DNA from: Roseovarius azorensis
GTDB lineage: Bacteria; Pseudomonadota; Alphaproteobacteria; Rhodobacterales; Rhodobacteraceae
Direction of reading: 5' to 3'
DNA length: 64,000 nucleotides
Assembly: GCF_900109455.1 (NCBI RefSeq)
Contig: NZ_FOAG01000002.1
Location: forward strand, 372,001 to 436,000
Both the position numbers and the translations under genes were made by a program. Shown here piece by piece: positions 26,914 through 34,557 of this stretch. Numbering within the stretch: the stretch's first letter is position 1; the number at the start of each line of letters is the position of its first letter. Under the pieces are notes generated by a model. It saw nothing but the letters and a program-made list of their open reading frames with translations, was not told the DNA's origin and did not search any database.

Positions 26914-28125
26914 ATGGATCCCAGACTCAATCCCTTTGTCCCAAGTGCCGGCGTGCGCCCGCCTGAATTCGCGGGACGGGAAGACTTGGTCGAGCAGGCC
27001 TCCATCGCCTTTGACAGGATCAAGGCCGGGCTCCATGCAAATTCAATGTTCCTTCTGGGTCTGCGCGGCGTGGGCAAGACGGTCTTGCTCAACGCGCTAC
27101 ACGAGAAAGCCAAGGCGACAGGGTTTGAAACAATCAAGCTGGAGGTTCCCGATGACTCGGGCGGACATCTGGCGCAACGCCTTGTGCCCGGTTTGTCGGT
27201 TGTCTTGCGCCGCCTCGATCGCATGGCGAATATGGAGCAGAAACTGGGACTTGCGGCAGCGGCACTACGAAATTTCGCAGCCATCTTCAGGGTTGAGTAC
27301 GATGGTATTTCAATGGGGGCTACCCCGGCAACACCCGACGCCGGTAGCGGTGATCTCGAAGCCGATCTGCCCGAGTTGCTTCGGCTGGTAGCCGACGCAG
27401 CGGCAGCGCGAGGCAGCGCCATCGGCATATTTATTGATGAGATCCAGTATCTTTCGAGGCCAGAGTTGTCCGCGCTGGCGCGCGCCTTGCACGAAGCGGC
27501 GCAATCGGGCTTCCGGTTGATCGTGATCGGAGCGGGATTGCCACAGATCGCGGCGCTGGTGGGCGAGGCGAAATCATATGCCGAAAGGCTCTTGCTGTTT
27601 CCCGAGGTCGGGCCACTCGATGACAAAGCCGCGCGCCGCGCGCTGCGCGAACCAGTGGAACGCGCCGGAGTGCGGATCGACACCGGCGCGCTTGACCTGA
27701 TCATACGCGAGACACAAGGCTATGCCTATTTCCTTCAGACCTGGGGCAAGTTCGCCTGGGACGAAGCCGGGCACGACGGGATAACCGAAGACGACCTGCG
27801 CAACGCATCGCCCGCCATTCTCAACCATCTCGACATGAACTTTTTTCGTGTCCGTTTTGACAGATGTTCCGAACTGGAGCAGCAATACCTGCGTGCCATG
27901 GCCGAACTTGGGTCTGGTCCACATCGCACAGGCGATATTGCGAATGCGCTTGGCACAAACAGCAGTCAGGTCGCCGCAACGCGCAGCAAACTGATCAAGG
28001 CAGGTATGATATACTCGCAGCGGCATGGCGAGACGGCTTTCACGGTTCCACTCTTTGACCGTTTCATGCTGCGAGCGCTGCCCGAACTCATGCGATACTC
28101 GGCAAGGAAAGGTTCCAGAAAATGA
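26914..28125 (+). CDS. AAA ATPase with C-terminal winged-helix, unknown role
   Basis: 403 aa. N-terminal NPFVPSAGVRPPEFAGRE precedes Walker A GLRGVGKT (about residue 50) and Walker B GIFIDEIQ (about 170); the P-loop part is of the ORC/AAA_16 kind. The last ~90 residues (EQQYLRAMAELGSG ... TGDIANALGTNSSQVAATRSKLIKAGMI) look like a winged helix, so it probably binds DNA. Relatives are found scattered in bacteria and archaea; their job is not settled. Codon use and base composition are somewhat less GC-rich than polA. Its stop overlaps the polA start (ATGA). A possible defence or DNA-maintenance factor, as inference. Confidence 0.8.
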   Translation: MDPRLNPFVPSAGVRPPEFAGREDLVEQASIAFDRIKAGLHANSMFLLGLRGVGKTVLLNALHEKAKATGFETIKLEVPDDSGGHLAQRLVPGLSVVLRRLDRMANMEQKLGLAAAALRNFAAIFRVEYDGISMGATPATPDAGSGDLEADLPELLRLVADAAAARGSAIGIFIDEIQYLSRPELSALARALHEAAQSGFRLIVIGAGLPQIAALVGEAKSYAERLLLFPEVGPLDDKAARRALREPVERAGVRIDTGALDLIIRETQGYAYFLQTWGKFAWDEAGHDGITEDDLRNASPAILNHLDMNFFRVRFDRCSELEQQYLRAMAELGSGPHRTGDIANALGTNSSQVAATRSKLIKAGMIYSQRHGETAFTVPLFDRFMLRALPELMRYSARKGSRK

Positions 28126-30926
28126 GTTTTGGCAAGGGTTGTCACCTGCACCTGATCGACGGTTCGTCTTTCATCTTTCGCGCCTATCACGCCCTGCCGC
28201 CGCTCACCCGCAAATCCGACGGCCTGCCCATCGGCGCGGTGTCGGGCTTCTGCAACATGCTGCAACGTTATGTCGAGGGCAACAACGGCCACGACGCGCC
28301 GACCCATGTGGCGGTGATCTTTGACAAGGGCAGCCACACCTTTCGCAACGATCTCTACGACGCCTACAAAGCCAACCGAGAGGCGATGCCGGAGGATCTG
28401 CGCCCGCAGATTCCGCTGACCCGCGAGGCGACCCGCGCCTTCAACATCGCCTGCGAGGAAATCGAGGGGTTCGAGGCAGACGACATCATCGCCACGCTCG
28501 CCTGTCAGGCGCGCGATCTGGGCGGGCGGGTCACGATCATCTCGTCGGACAAGGATCTGATGCAGCTCGTGGGCGGCGGGGTCGAGATGTTCGACGCGAT
28601 GAAGAACCGCCGCATCGACGCGGACGGGGTGCGCGAGAAATTCGGCGTGGACCCGTCCCGCGTCGTCGATGTGCAGGCGCTCGCCGGCGACAGTGTTGAC
28701 AATATCCCCGGCGCACCGGGGATCGGTGTGAAAACCGCCGCGCTGCTGATCAACGAATTCGGCTCGCTCGAGGAACTGCTCGACCGCGCCGATGAGATCA
28801 AGCAGCCCAAACGCCGCGACACGCTGATCGAAAAGCGCGACCAGATCGAGATGTCCAGGCGTCTGGTGCAACTCGATTGCAACACGCCTCTGGACTTCAC
28901 CCTCGACGACCTCGAAGTGCGTGATCCCGACCCCGACACGCTGCTCGATTTCCTCGCCCGAATGGAATTCCGCACCCTGTCGAAACGCATCGCCGATGCG
29001 CTGGGCAAGGAACCGCCCGTCATCCCGGAGCCGTCAGCGCCGTCAGCCGGGGACACCACGGAAAAATCCCCGGATTGGCCCGCAATAGACCCTGAATCCT
29101 ACGAACACATCCGCGACATGACCGCGCTTGAGACATGGATCGCCCGCATCCGCGCGCAGGGCTATGTTGCACTCGATACCGAAACCACCTCGCTCAATGA
29201 AATGCAGGCCGATCTGGTGGGGATCTCTCTCGCCACCGCCCCCGGTCGGGCCTGCTATATCCCGCTCGCACACAAGGACGGCGCCGCCGACGATCTCTTT
29301 GGTTCCGACACGCTGGCCGAGGGGCAGTTGCCGCTCAACGACGCCCTCGCCACCCTGAAACCGATCCTTGAGGATGACGCCATCCTCAAGATCGGCCAGA
29401 ACATGAAATACGACGCCAAGATCCTTGCCCGCCACGGCCTCAACATCACCCCTATCGACGACACGATGCTGATGTCCTACGCACTGCATTCCGGCCTGCA
29501 CGGGCACGGCATGGACACGCTCTCGGAACGCTACCTGAACCACAGCCCGATCCCGATCAAGTCGCTGCTGGGTTCCGGCAAATCCGCCATCACCTTTGAC
29601 CGTGTCGCCATTGACGACGCGGTGAAATACGCCGCCGAAGACGCCGACATCACCCTGCGCCTCTGGCTCACCTTTCGCCCGCAACTGCACCGCGCCCGCG
29701 TCACCACCGTCTATGAAACGCTGGAGCGTCCCCTCGTCCCGGTTCTGGCGCAGATGGAACGCCACGGCGTCAAGGTGGACCGTGACACGCTGCGCGCCAT
29801 GTCGGGCAAGTTCGCGCAGAAAATGGCGGCGTTGGAATCCGAGATCCACCACCTCGCGGGCCGCACCTTCAACGTGGGCAGCCCCAAGCAGCTGGGCGAG
29901 ATCCTGTTTGACGAAATGGCTCTCGCGGGCGGCGAAAAGGGCAAGACCGGCGCCTATGCCACCGGCGCCGACGTGCTGGAGGATCTCGCGACAGAGCACG
30001 AACTGCCCGCCCGCGTGCTTGACTGGCGACAACTCAGCAAACTCAAATCCACCTACACGGATGCCTTGCAGGACCATATCGACCCGGATACGGGCCGCGT
30101 GCATACATCCTATGTGCAGACCGGCGCCAACACCGGCCGCCTCGCCTCGACCGATCCCAACCTTCAGAACATCCCCGTGCGCACCGAAGAGGGCCGCCGC
30201 ATCCGCGAGGCGTTCATCGCCGAACCCGGCAACCGCCTTGTCAGTCTCGATTATAGCCAGATCGAGCTGCGCATCCTCGCCCATGTGGCGGGCATCGACG
30301 CGCTCAAACAGGCATTCCGCGACGGTCACGACATCCACGCCATGACAGCAAGCGAGATGTTCAGCGTGCCGATGGACCAGATGACCCCCGAAATCCGCCG
30401 CCAGGCCAAGGCGATCAATTTCGGGGTGATCTACGGCATCTCGGGCTTTGGCCTCGCGCGCAACCTGCGTATTCCCCGGGCAGAGGCGCAGGGCTTCATC
30501 GACCGCTATTTCGAACGCTTCCCCGGCATCAGGGGCTATATGGACGACACCATCGCCTTTGCCAAAGAACACGGGTTCGTGCAGACCCTGTTCGGGCGGA
30601 AAATCCACACCCCAGAGATCGCCGCCAAGGGCCCCCGCGCCGGTTTCGCCCGCCGCGCCGCGATCAACGCCCCCATCCAGGGCACCGCCGCCGACATCAT
30701 CCGCCGCGCCATGATCCGCATGCCGGCGGCGATCGAGGGGCTGCCAGCCAGGATGCTGCTACAGGTCCACGATGAACTGATCTTCGAGGTGGCCGAGGAC
30801 GCGGTAGACCGCGTGATCGACGCGGCGCGAGAGGTCATGCAAGGCGCCGCCCACCCCGCCATCCACCTCGACGTGCCGCTGGTGGTCGACGCCGGACAAG
30901 GCGCGAACTGGGCGGAGGCGCATTGA
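28122..30926 (+). CDS. polA: DNA polymerase I
   Basis: Gap-filling and primer-removal polymerase. 934 aa with all three domains: 5' nuclease at 1-~290 (HLIDGSSFIFRAYHAL, DNIPGAPGIGVKTAA); proofreading domain with an intact DxE at Asp352/Glu354 (ALDTETTSLNE); and the polymerase with motif A LDYSQIELRI (Asp710) and motif C VHDELIFEV (Asp884). The start overlaps the upstream ATPase stop, so translation is coupled, which is unusual for polA. It ends 33 bp from the convergent three-gene cassette. Confidence 0.97.
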   Translation: MSFGKGCHLHLIDGSSFIFRAYHALPPLTRKSDGLPIGAVSGFCNMLQRYVEGNNGHDAPTHVAVIFDKGSHTFRNDLYDAYKANREAMPEDLRPQIPLTREATRAFNIACEEIEGFEADDIIATLACQARDLGGRVTIISSDKDLMQLVGGGVEMFDAMKNRRIDADGVREKFGVDPSRVVDVQALAGDSVDNIPGAPGIGVKTAALLINEFGSLEELLDRADEIKQPKRRDTLIEKRDQIEMSRRLVQLDCNTPLDFTLDDLEVRDPDPDTLLDFLARMEFRTLSKRIADALGKEPPVIPEPSAPSAGDTTEKSPDWPAIDPESYEHIRDMTALETWIARIRAQGYVALDTETTSLNEMQADLVGISLATAPGRACYIPLAHKDGAADDLFGSDTLAEGQLPLNDALATLKPILEDDAILKIGQNMKYDAKILARHGLNITPIDDTMLMSYALHSGLHGHGMDTLSERYLNHSPIPIKSLLGSGKSAITFDRVAIDDAVKYAAEDADITLRLWLTFRPQLHRARVTTVYETLERPLVPVLAQMERHGVKVDRDTLRAMSGKFAQKMAALESEIHHLAGRTFNVGSPKQLGEILFDEMALAGGEKGKTGAYATGADVLEDLATEHELPARVLDWRQLSKLKSTYTDALQDHIDPDTGRVHTSYVQTGANTGRLASTDPNLQNIPVRTEEGRRIREAFIAEPGNRLVSLDYSQIELRILAHVAGIDALKQAFRDGHDIHAMTASEMFSVPMDQMTPEIRRQAKAINFGVIYGISGFGLARNLRIPRAEAQGFIDRYFERFPGIRGYMDDTIAFAKEHGFVQTLFGRKIHTPEIAAKGPRAGFARRAAINAPIQGTAADIIRRAMIRMPAAIEGLPARMLLQVHDELIFEVAEDAVDRVIDAAREVMQGAAHPAIHLDVPLVVDAGQGANWAEAH

Positions 30927-30959
30927 AGGGGGGATGCCCGCAAGCCTTAGTTGTAGTCG

Positions 30960-31421
30960 CTACTCGACATCTGCTGACTTCGCACATTCGCTCATGGGCA
31001 GCGCGTCAGCGGTCGCTTTCGTGAGGTATTCGCACCACACCTCATTCGAGAGACGCTCAAGCAGCAGCGCGTCTTCAGGTGCAATGCCATAGATACCGGC
31101 ATGCGCCGCATTGTCATCTTCGGGGAGATAGATTGCGCGACCGCGACGGCCCCTGTCTTCGATCGCGGCCAGCACCTCGGGTGTGTTCGCCACGCAGAAG
31201 CATGCTTTCGGTTTTACGTTGATGTTGCTGGCGCGAATTGCCTCAACAGAACAGCGGATTTGCTCGTTGGCAGAGCCGTTGAAGTACTCGCACCAAGTAA
31301 CAGAAAGGTAGTCTTCGCTCTCCCGCTGCGCGAAGGCATTCGGATAAGGACGCAGGAAGTTGTCATGCTCGTCCTTATCCATCCTGCCGAACGGTACGTA
31401 GCGCACCACGCGGCTGGGCAT
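30960..31421 (-). CDS. Hypothetical protein, third gene of the TIGR04255 cassette
   Basis: 153 aa from ATG 31421; TTG 31448 in the same frame, overlapping the previous stop, is an alternative. No family recognised. It contains RPYPNAFAQRESEDYLSVTWCEYF and, later, SNEVWCEYLTK, so the WCEY motif occurs twice (residues 43-46 and 129-132). No signal peptide or membrane segment. It follows the second cassette gene at once, so it is surely co-transcribed. Function unknown; the RESEDYLSVTW stretch is reminiscent of small companions seen in accessory islands, from memory only. Confidence 0.6.
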   Translation of the reverse strand: MPSRVVRYVPFGRMDKDEHDNFLRPYPNAFAQRESEDYLSVTWCEYFNGSANEQIRCSVEAIRASNINVKPKACFCVANTPEVLAAIEDRGRRGRAIYLPEDDNAAHAGIYGIAPEDALLLERLSNEVWCEYLTKATADALPMSECAKSADVE

Positions 31422-31437
31422 CGGAATATCGTCGCCG

Positions 31438-32016
31438 TCAGCCGTCAAACCAGACCTCTGGATTGAAAGGCGCAAGGACATCGCGGACACGCTCGGGACG
31501 GGTCGGGTCGAAAGCAGCACGCTCGATTTCTCCATCGTCCAATCGTCGCGACAGGACCATGCTGACTTTCCCGCTTGGAAGACATTCAATTATGAGTCGA
31601 TTGTCTCCGACGCTCCACGATGCCGTTACCGAGCCACGCCCGTTGGTGCCAATGCCCGGACGCCGTTTCGTGCGGGTATGCCTAAGCGTGTCAATGAACG
31701 CGGTCAGTGCATCCGGGCTCACGAGGTCATCGTCGTCTTCCCACGCGTCCTCGTCCATCATGTTTGCAAACTGCCGGTTCAAGCCGACGGCAAACCCCCG
31801 AGGCAGGTGCATTGATACCTTGGAGATGGCATCCTGAACAAATCTGAGATGCTTCTCCAACGGGGTCAGATCTGGGGAAGACCGGGAGTCCTGCGCTTCG
31901 CCTCGGCTTGCGCCGACCACCTGTCCAAGCTGTCCAAAGAAGTGATTGATGTTGTCATAAGCCCTTCCGGGTTCCAGCGTTCCGCGAGGGAGAATTCCGG
32001 TATCGACGTATGTCAT
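31438..32016 (-). CDS. Hypothetical protein, second gene of the TIGR04255 cassette
   Basis: 192 aa. Start at 32016 is secured by GGAGG elements and by a four-base overlap with the preceding stop. An acidic centre (MMDEDAWEDDDDL) and a later GNRGSV-like part (NGRGSVTASWSVGDNRLIIECLPSG) suggest a soluble cytoplasmic protein. No known domain recognised. Composition is less GC-rich than core genes nearby. Confidence 0.65.
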   Translation of the reverse strand: MTYVDTGILPRGTLEPGRAYDNINHFFGQLGQVVGASRGEAQDSRSSPDLTPLEKHLRFVQDAISKVSMHLPRGFAVGLNRQFANMMDEDAWEDDDDLVSPDALTAFIDTLRHTRTKRRPGIGTNGRGSVTASWSVGDNRLIIECLPSGKVSMVLSRRLDDGEIERAAFDPTRPERVRDVLAPFNPEVWFDG

Positions 32017-32744
32017 TCCTCCACACCTCCAAACAGTTGTCTCGTTTTCTCGGTGATGCACTTCTGGAATATATCGTTCTTCTCGATCCGCATTTCACCC
32101 AGCATGTGCATCAATTTTTCACCCGTGGCCGGTATGGGTTCTCGCGTGAAAACGTCGATATCCAGCAATATGGCCGAATGTTCAGGCAAAGGGGATGCCG
32201 TTGTCGCAAGGACGAGCGCGTAATGAAGCCCCTCTGTATCAGACGGTTTCACCACTCTCATCTGGAATTCTTCAATGATTCCTCGATCAAGGCGGGGACC
32301 GTCGAACTTGACCGTCAGATACTCATCAGTGTCGATTTTCGGCTCGGGTATGTCGATGCGGTTGACGAACCGTAGTCCTACCCTGGAAAACTCGGTGACA
32401 TCGAGGGCGGTAACTGTCGGAGTGAGTAAAGCCAATGCCTTTTCAGAGAAACTCTCCCATCGGTCATATGGCGCGCGTTGCACGAAGACAAACTTCTGTT
32501 CCTCGAGGAAGACGATTTCCGATCCGTCACGTAGCGTGACTTCAAAGCCGAGTTGCCTCTGGTTATGCGAAATAGCGTTTTCGTCAGGTTTGAAGGCTGT
32601 TTCGAACTGGATACGTGGCTTTGGTGCCTGAAAGCCCTCAAAAATTGAAAGCCCCAGCACGGCTTTGAGCTCGTCCAGAGATTTTTTGGACGTCCACCGA
32701 AACTCAAGCACGGCCTCTAAAATGGGCGCCTTCTTGTAGCGCAA
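32013..32744 (-). CDS. TIGR04255-family protein
   Basis: 243 aa and heads the three-gene cassette. It matches the sporadically distributed TIGR04255 family: KKAPILEAVLEFRW near the start, FVQRAPYDRWESFSEKAL in the middle, and SRVGLRFVNRIDIPEP further on. The family has no known function but turns up in mobile and defence-rich regions. Its stop overlaps the second gene's ATG. The sequence upstream (32745-32989) is AT-rich and probably holds the promoter. Confidence 0.8.
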   Translation of the reverse strand: MRYKKAPILEAVLEFRWTSKKSLDELKAVLGLSIFEGFQAPKPRIQFETAFKPDENAISHNQRQLGFEVTLRDGSEIVFLEEQKFVFVQRAPYDRWESFSEKALALLTPTVTALDVTEFSRVGLRFVNRIDIPEPKIDTDEYLTVKFDGPRLDRGIIEEFQMRVVKPSDTEGLHYALVLATTASPLPEHSAILLDIDVFTREPIPATGEKLMHMLGEMRIEKNDIFQKCITEKTRQLFGGVEE

Positions 32745-32989
32745 TTAGCCCTCCCGGCGGCTAAGATCAGGATTGCAACAACTTCCCGTAAGACCTTACC
32801 ATTGAATCAAAAAATACATTCCGATTCAACAAGATAAAACGATTCCCGCTCAATGGTTTGACCTTGGGCCGTCTTCTTCGTATCAGCATTTTGATCGAAT
32901 CAACTTATGCGAGCATTCGGCTGCAAGCGCGGTTGCTTTGATTTGATATAGGACGGGCATCTGCTCGCACCAACCTGCTCGTAGCCCCC

Positions 32990-33229
32990 TCACCGCATCT
33001 TCTCCTTCATCACCCGCATCCGCTCCATCGCCTCCCTGTGCCGCCGCTCCAGCTCCCACGGGCTGCGCGCCGCCACTTCTTCCAGCGCGTTGAAGTCCTC
33101 GCGGCAGACCAGTGCGGCCACCTCTTTCCCGTGCCGGTAGATCAGCACCCGGTCGCCGGTCTTCATCACATGGTCCAGATAGGTGCGGAAATTGGCGCGG
33201 ATCTCGCGGCTGTTGACGTTGTGAAACAT
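32990..33229 (-). CDS. Phd/YefM-type antitoxin-like protein, solitary
   Basis: 79 aa from ATG 33229, with GGAG ten bases upstream. NSREIRANFRTYLDHVMKTGDRVLIYRHGKEVAALV is the usual Phd/YefM N-terminal fold (DNA-binding and dimer part). The C-terminal tail is highly charged (ERRHREAMERMRVMKEKMR), as in toxin-wrapping tails. No toxin gene is seen on either side, so it may be a lone antitoxin or a plain regulator. Confidence 0.75.
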   Translation of the reverse strand: MFHNVNSREIRANFRTYLDHVMKTGDRVLIYRHGKEVAALVCREDFNALEEVAARSPWELERRHREAMERMRVMKEKMR

Positions 33230-33386
33230 GGGGCACATTCTCCGGGGCATCTGCGGGCTGACCTGACCCTGCCCCATCCCGGTTAACGCCGCCTTGCCGC
33301 CCCGTGCGCGCCCGTTCCGTCACCCTGAGGCCTGCGTATACAACCCGCGTCCGCGCCGCACATGTTGCACGCGGCCCGGTGCCGGA

Positions 33387-33836
33387 TCAGCCCGGCAGGG
33401 ATCCCGTCAGGACATACCTCAGAATATCCACAACCTGCGCCGGTTCCCGCGCCACGGCAAGGGCGGCGGCATCCACCTCCTTGAGCGCGTGATCGTGCTC
33501 GGGCTGTTGCAGGATGATCAGCGATTTGCCCAGTGCGGCGGCATAACCCGCATCAAAGGCCGCATTCCACTGCCGGTATTTCTCGCCGAACCGCACCACC
33601 ACGATATCGGCCCCGGCGATCCCCTTGCGGGTGCGGATCGCATTGACCATCGCCCCCTTGTGGTCGTGCCAGTACTTGTCCGGCTCCGCCCCGAGGATCG
33701 CAACGCCGCAATCATCACTCGCCGCGTGATCCGTCACCGGGCTGGCAAAGGTAACGTCAAGTCCTTTTGCTCCTTCAATAATTTTCTCGCGCCAGTCGGT
33801 GTGGATTTCCCCGGACAGATAGACATTCAGCGGCAT
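33387..33836 (-). CDS. ytoQ: YtoQ-family protein
   Basis: 149 aa. Start 33836 chosen because AAGGAG lies just upstream. Features of the YtoQ family are NVYLSGEIHTDWREKI at the start and GADIVVVRFGEKYRQWNAAFDAGYAAALGK in the middle, resembling nucleoside deoxyribosyltransferase-like folds. Enzymatic role unproven. It starts 14 bp after the phosphoribosyltransferase stop and is likely co-transcribed with it. Confidence 0.8.
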   Translation of the reverse strand: MPLNVYLSGEIHTDWREKIIEGAKGLDVTFASPVTDHAASDDCGVAILGAEPDKYWHDHKGAMVNAIRTRKGIAGADIVVVRFGEKYRQWNAAFDAGYAAALGKSLIILQQPEHDHALKEVDAAALAVAREPAQVVDILRYVLTGSLPG

Positions 33837-33850
33837 GGCTGGCTCCTTTC

Positions 33851-34501
33851 TCATTCCTCGGTGTCGCGCGGGGCCCCGGCCATCATCCGGGTCACGGCAT
33901 CGTCCGGCACCTGATCGAACTGCCGGTAATGCAGCCCCACCGCCCGGAAATAGCGCGGCACATGCGGACAGACAACCGCATCCACCAGATCGCGCAGCGC
34001 CTCCAGCGTGTCCTCCGCCGCCACCGGCACCGCCAGCACGATCCGCCGCGGACGCCGGTCCCGCAGCGCCATCAACGCGGCGCGCATCGTGGCCCCGGTG
34101 GCGATTCCGTCATCCACCACCACCGCATCGCGCCCGGCCACAGACACCGGCACACGCTCTCCCAGCCAACGCGTCCGCCGCTCCGCCAGTTCCGCCCGCT
34201 TTGCGGAAACGGCGTCAGCAAGGTCGTCATGGCCCAGGCCAAACGCCTCCAGAATCCGCGCATTGAAGTGGATATGTTCCGGCGGGCCATCGACAATCGC
34301 CCCCGCCGCCAGCTCCGGCTGGCCCGGCACCCCGATCTTGCGCACGAGGATCAGGTCCAGCGGCGCATTCAGGGCATGGGCAATCGGCAGGGCCACCGGC
34401 ACCCCGCCGCGCGGTAATGCCAGCACGACCGGATGCTCCAGCGCCATGCTCTGCAATTCCTGCGCCAGTCGCACCCCGGCCTCTGTGCGGTCCTGATACA
34501 T
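33851..34501 (-). CDS. Phosphoribosyltransferase-domain protein
   Basis: 216 aa. Type-I PRTase fold with PRPP loop DAVVVDDGIATGATMRA and an N-terminal VLALPRGGVPVALPIA. The family is often annotated as a generic phosphoribosyltransferase with unknown acceptor. GGGGAGG just before ATG 34501 fixes the start. Operon-like with ytoQ, both nucleotide-sugar related by fold. Confidence 0.8.
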   Translation of the reverse strand: MYQDRTEAGVRLAQELQSMALEHPVVLALPRGGVPVALPIAHALNAPLDLILVRKIGVPGQPELAAGAIVDGPPEHIHFNARILEAFGLGHDDLADAVSAKRAELAERRTRWLGERVPVSVAGRDAVVVDDGIATGATMRAALMALRDRRPRRIVLAVPVAAEDTLEALRDLVDAVVCPHVPRYFRAVGLHYRQFDQVPDDAVTRMMAGAPRDTEE

Positions 34502-34557
34502 CGCGGCCTCCCCGTGAACAGGATACCGCAAACTGTGCCGTCGGCGTAGGCCGAGCT

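Noticed and set aside
29043..30608. 521-codon frame antisense to polA
   Set aside because: Shadow of polA; no start signal or family motif.
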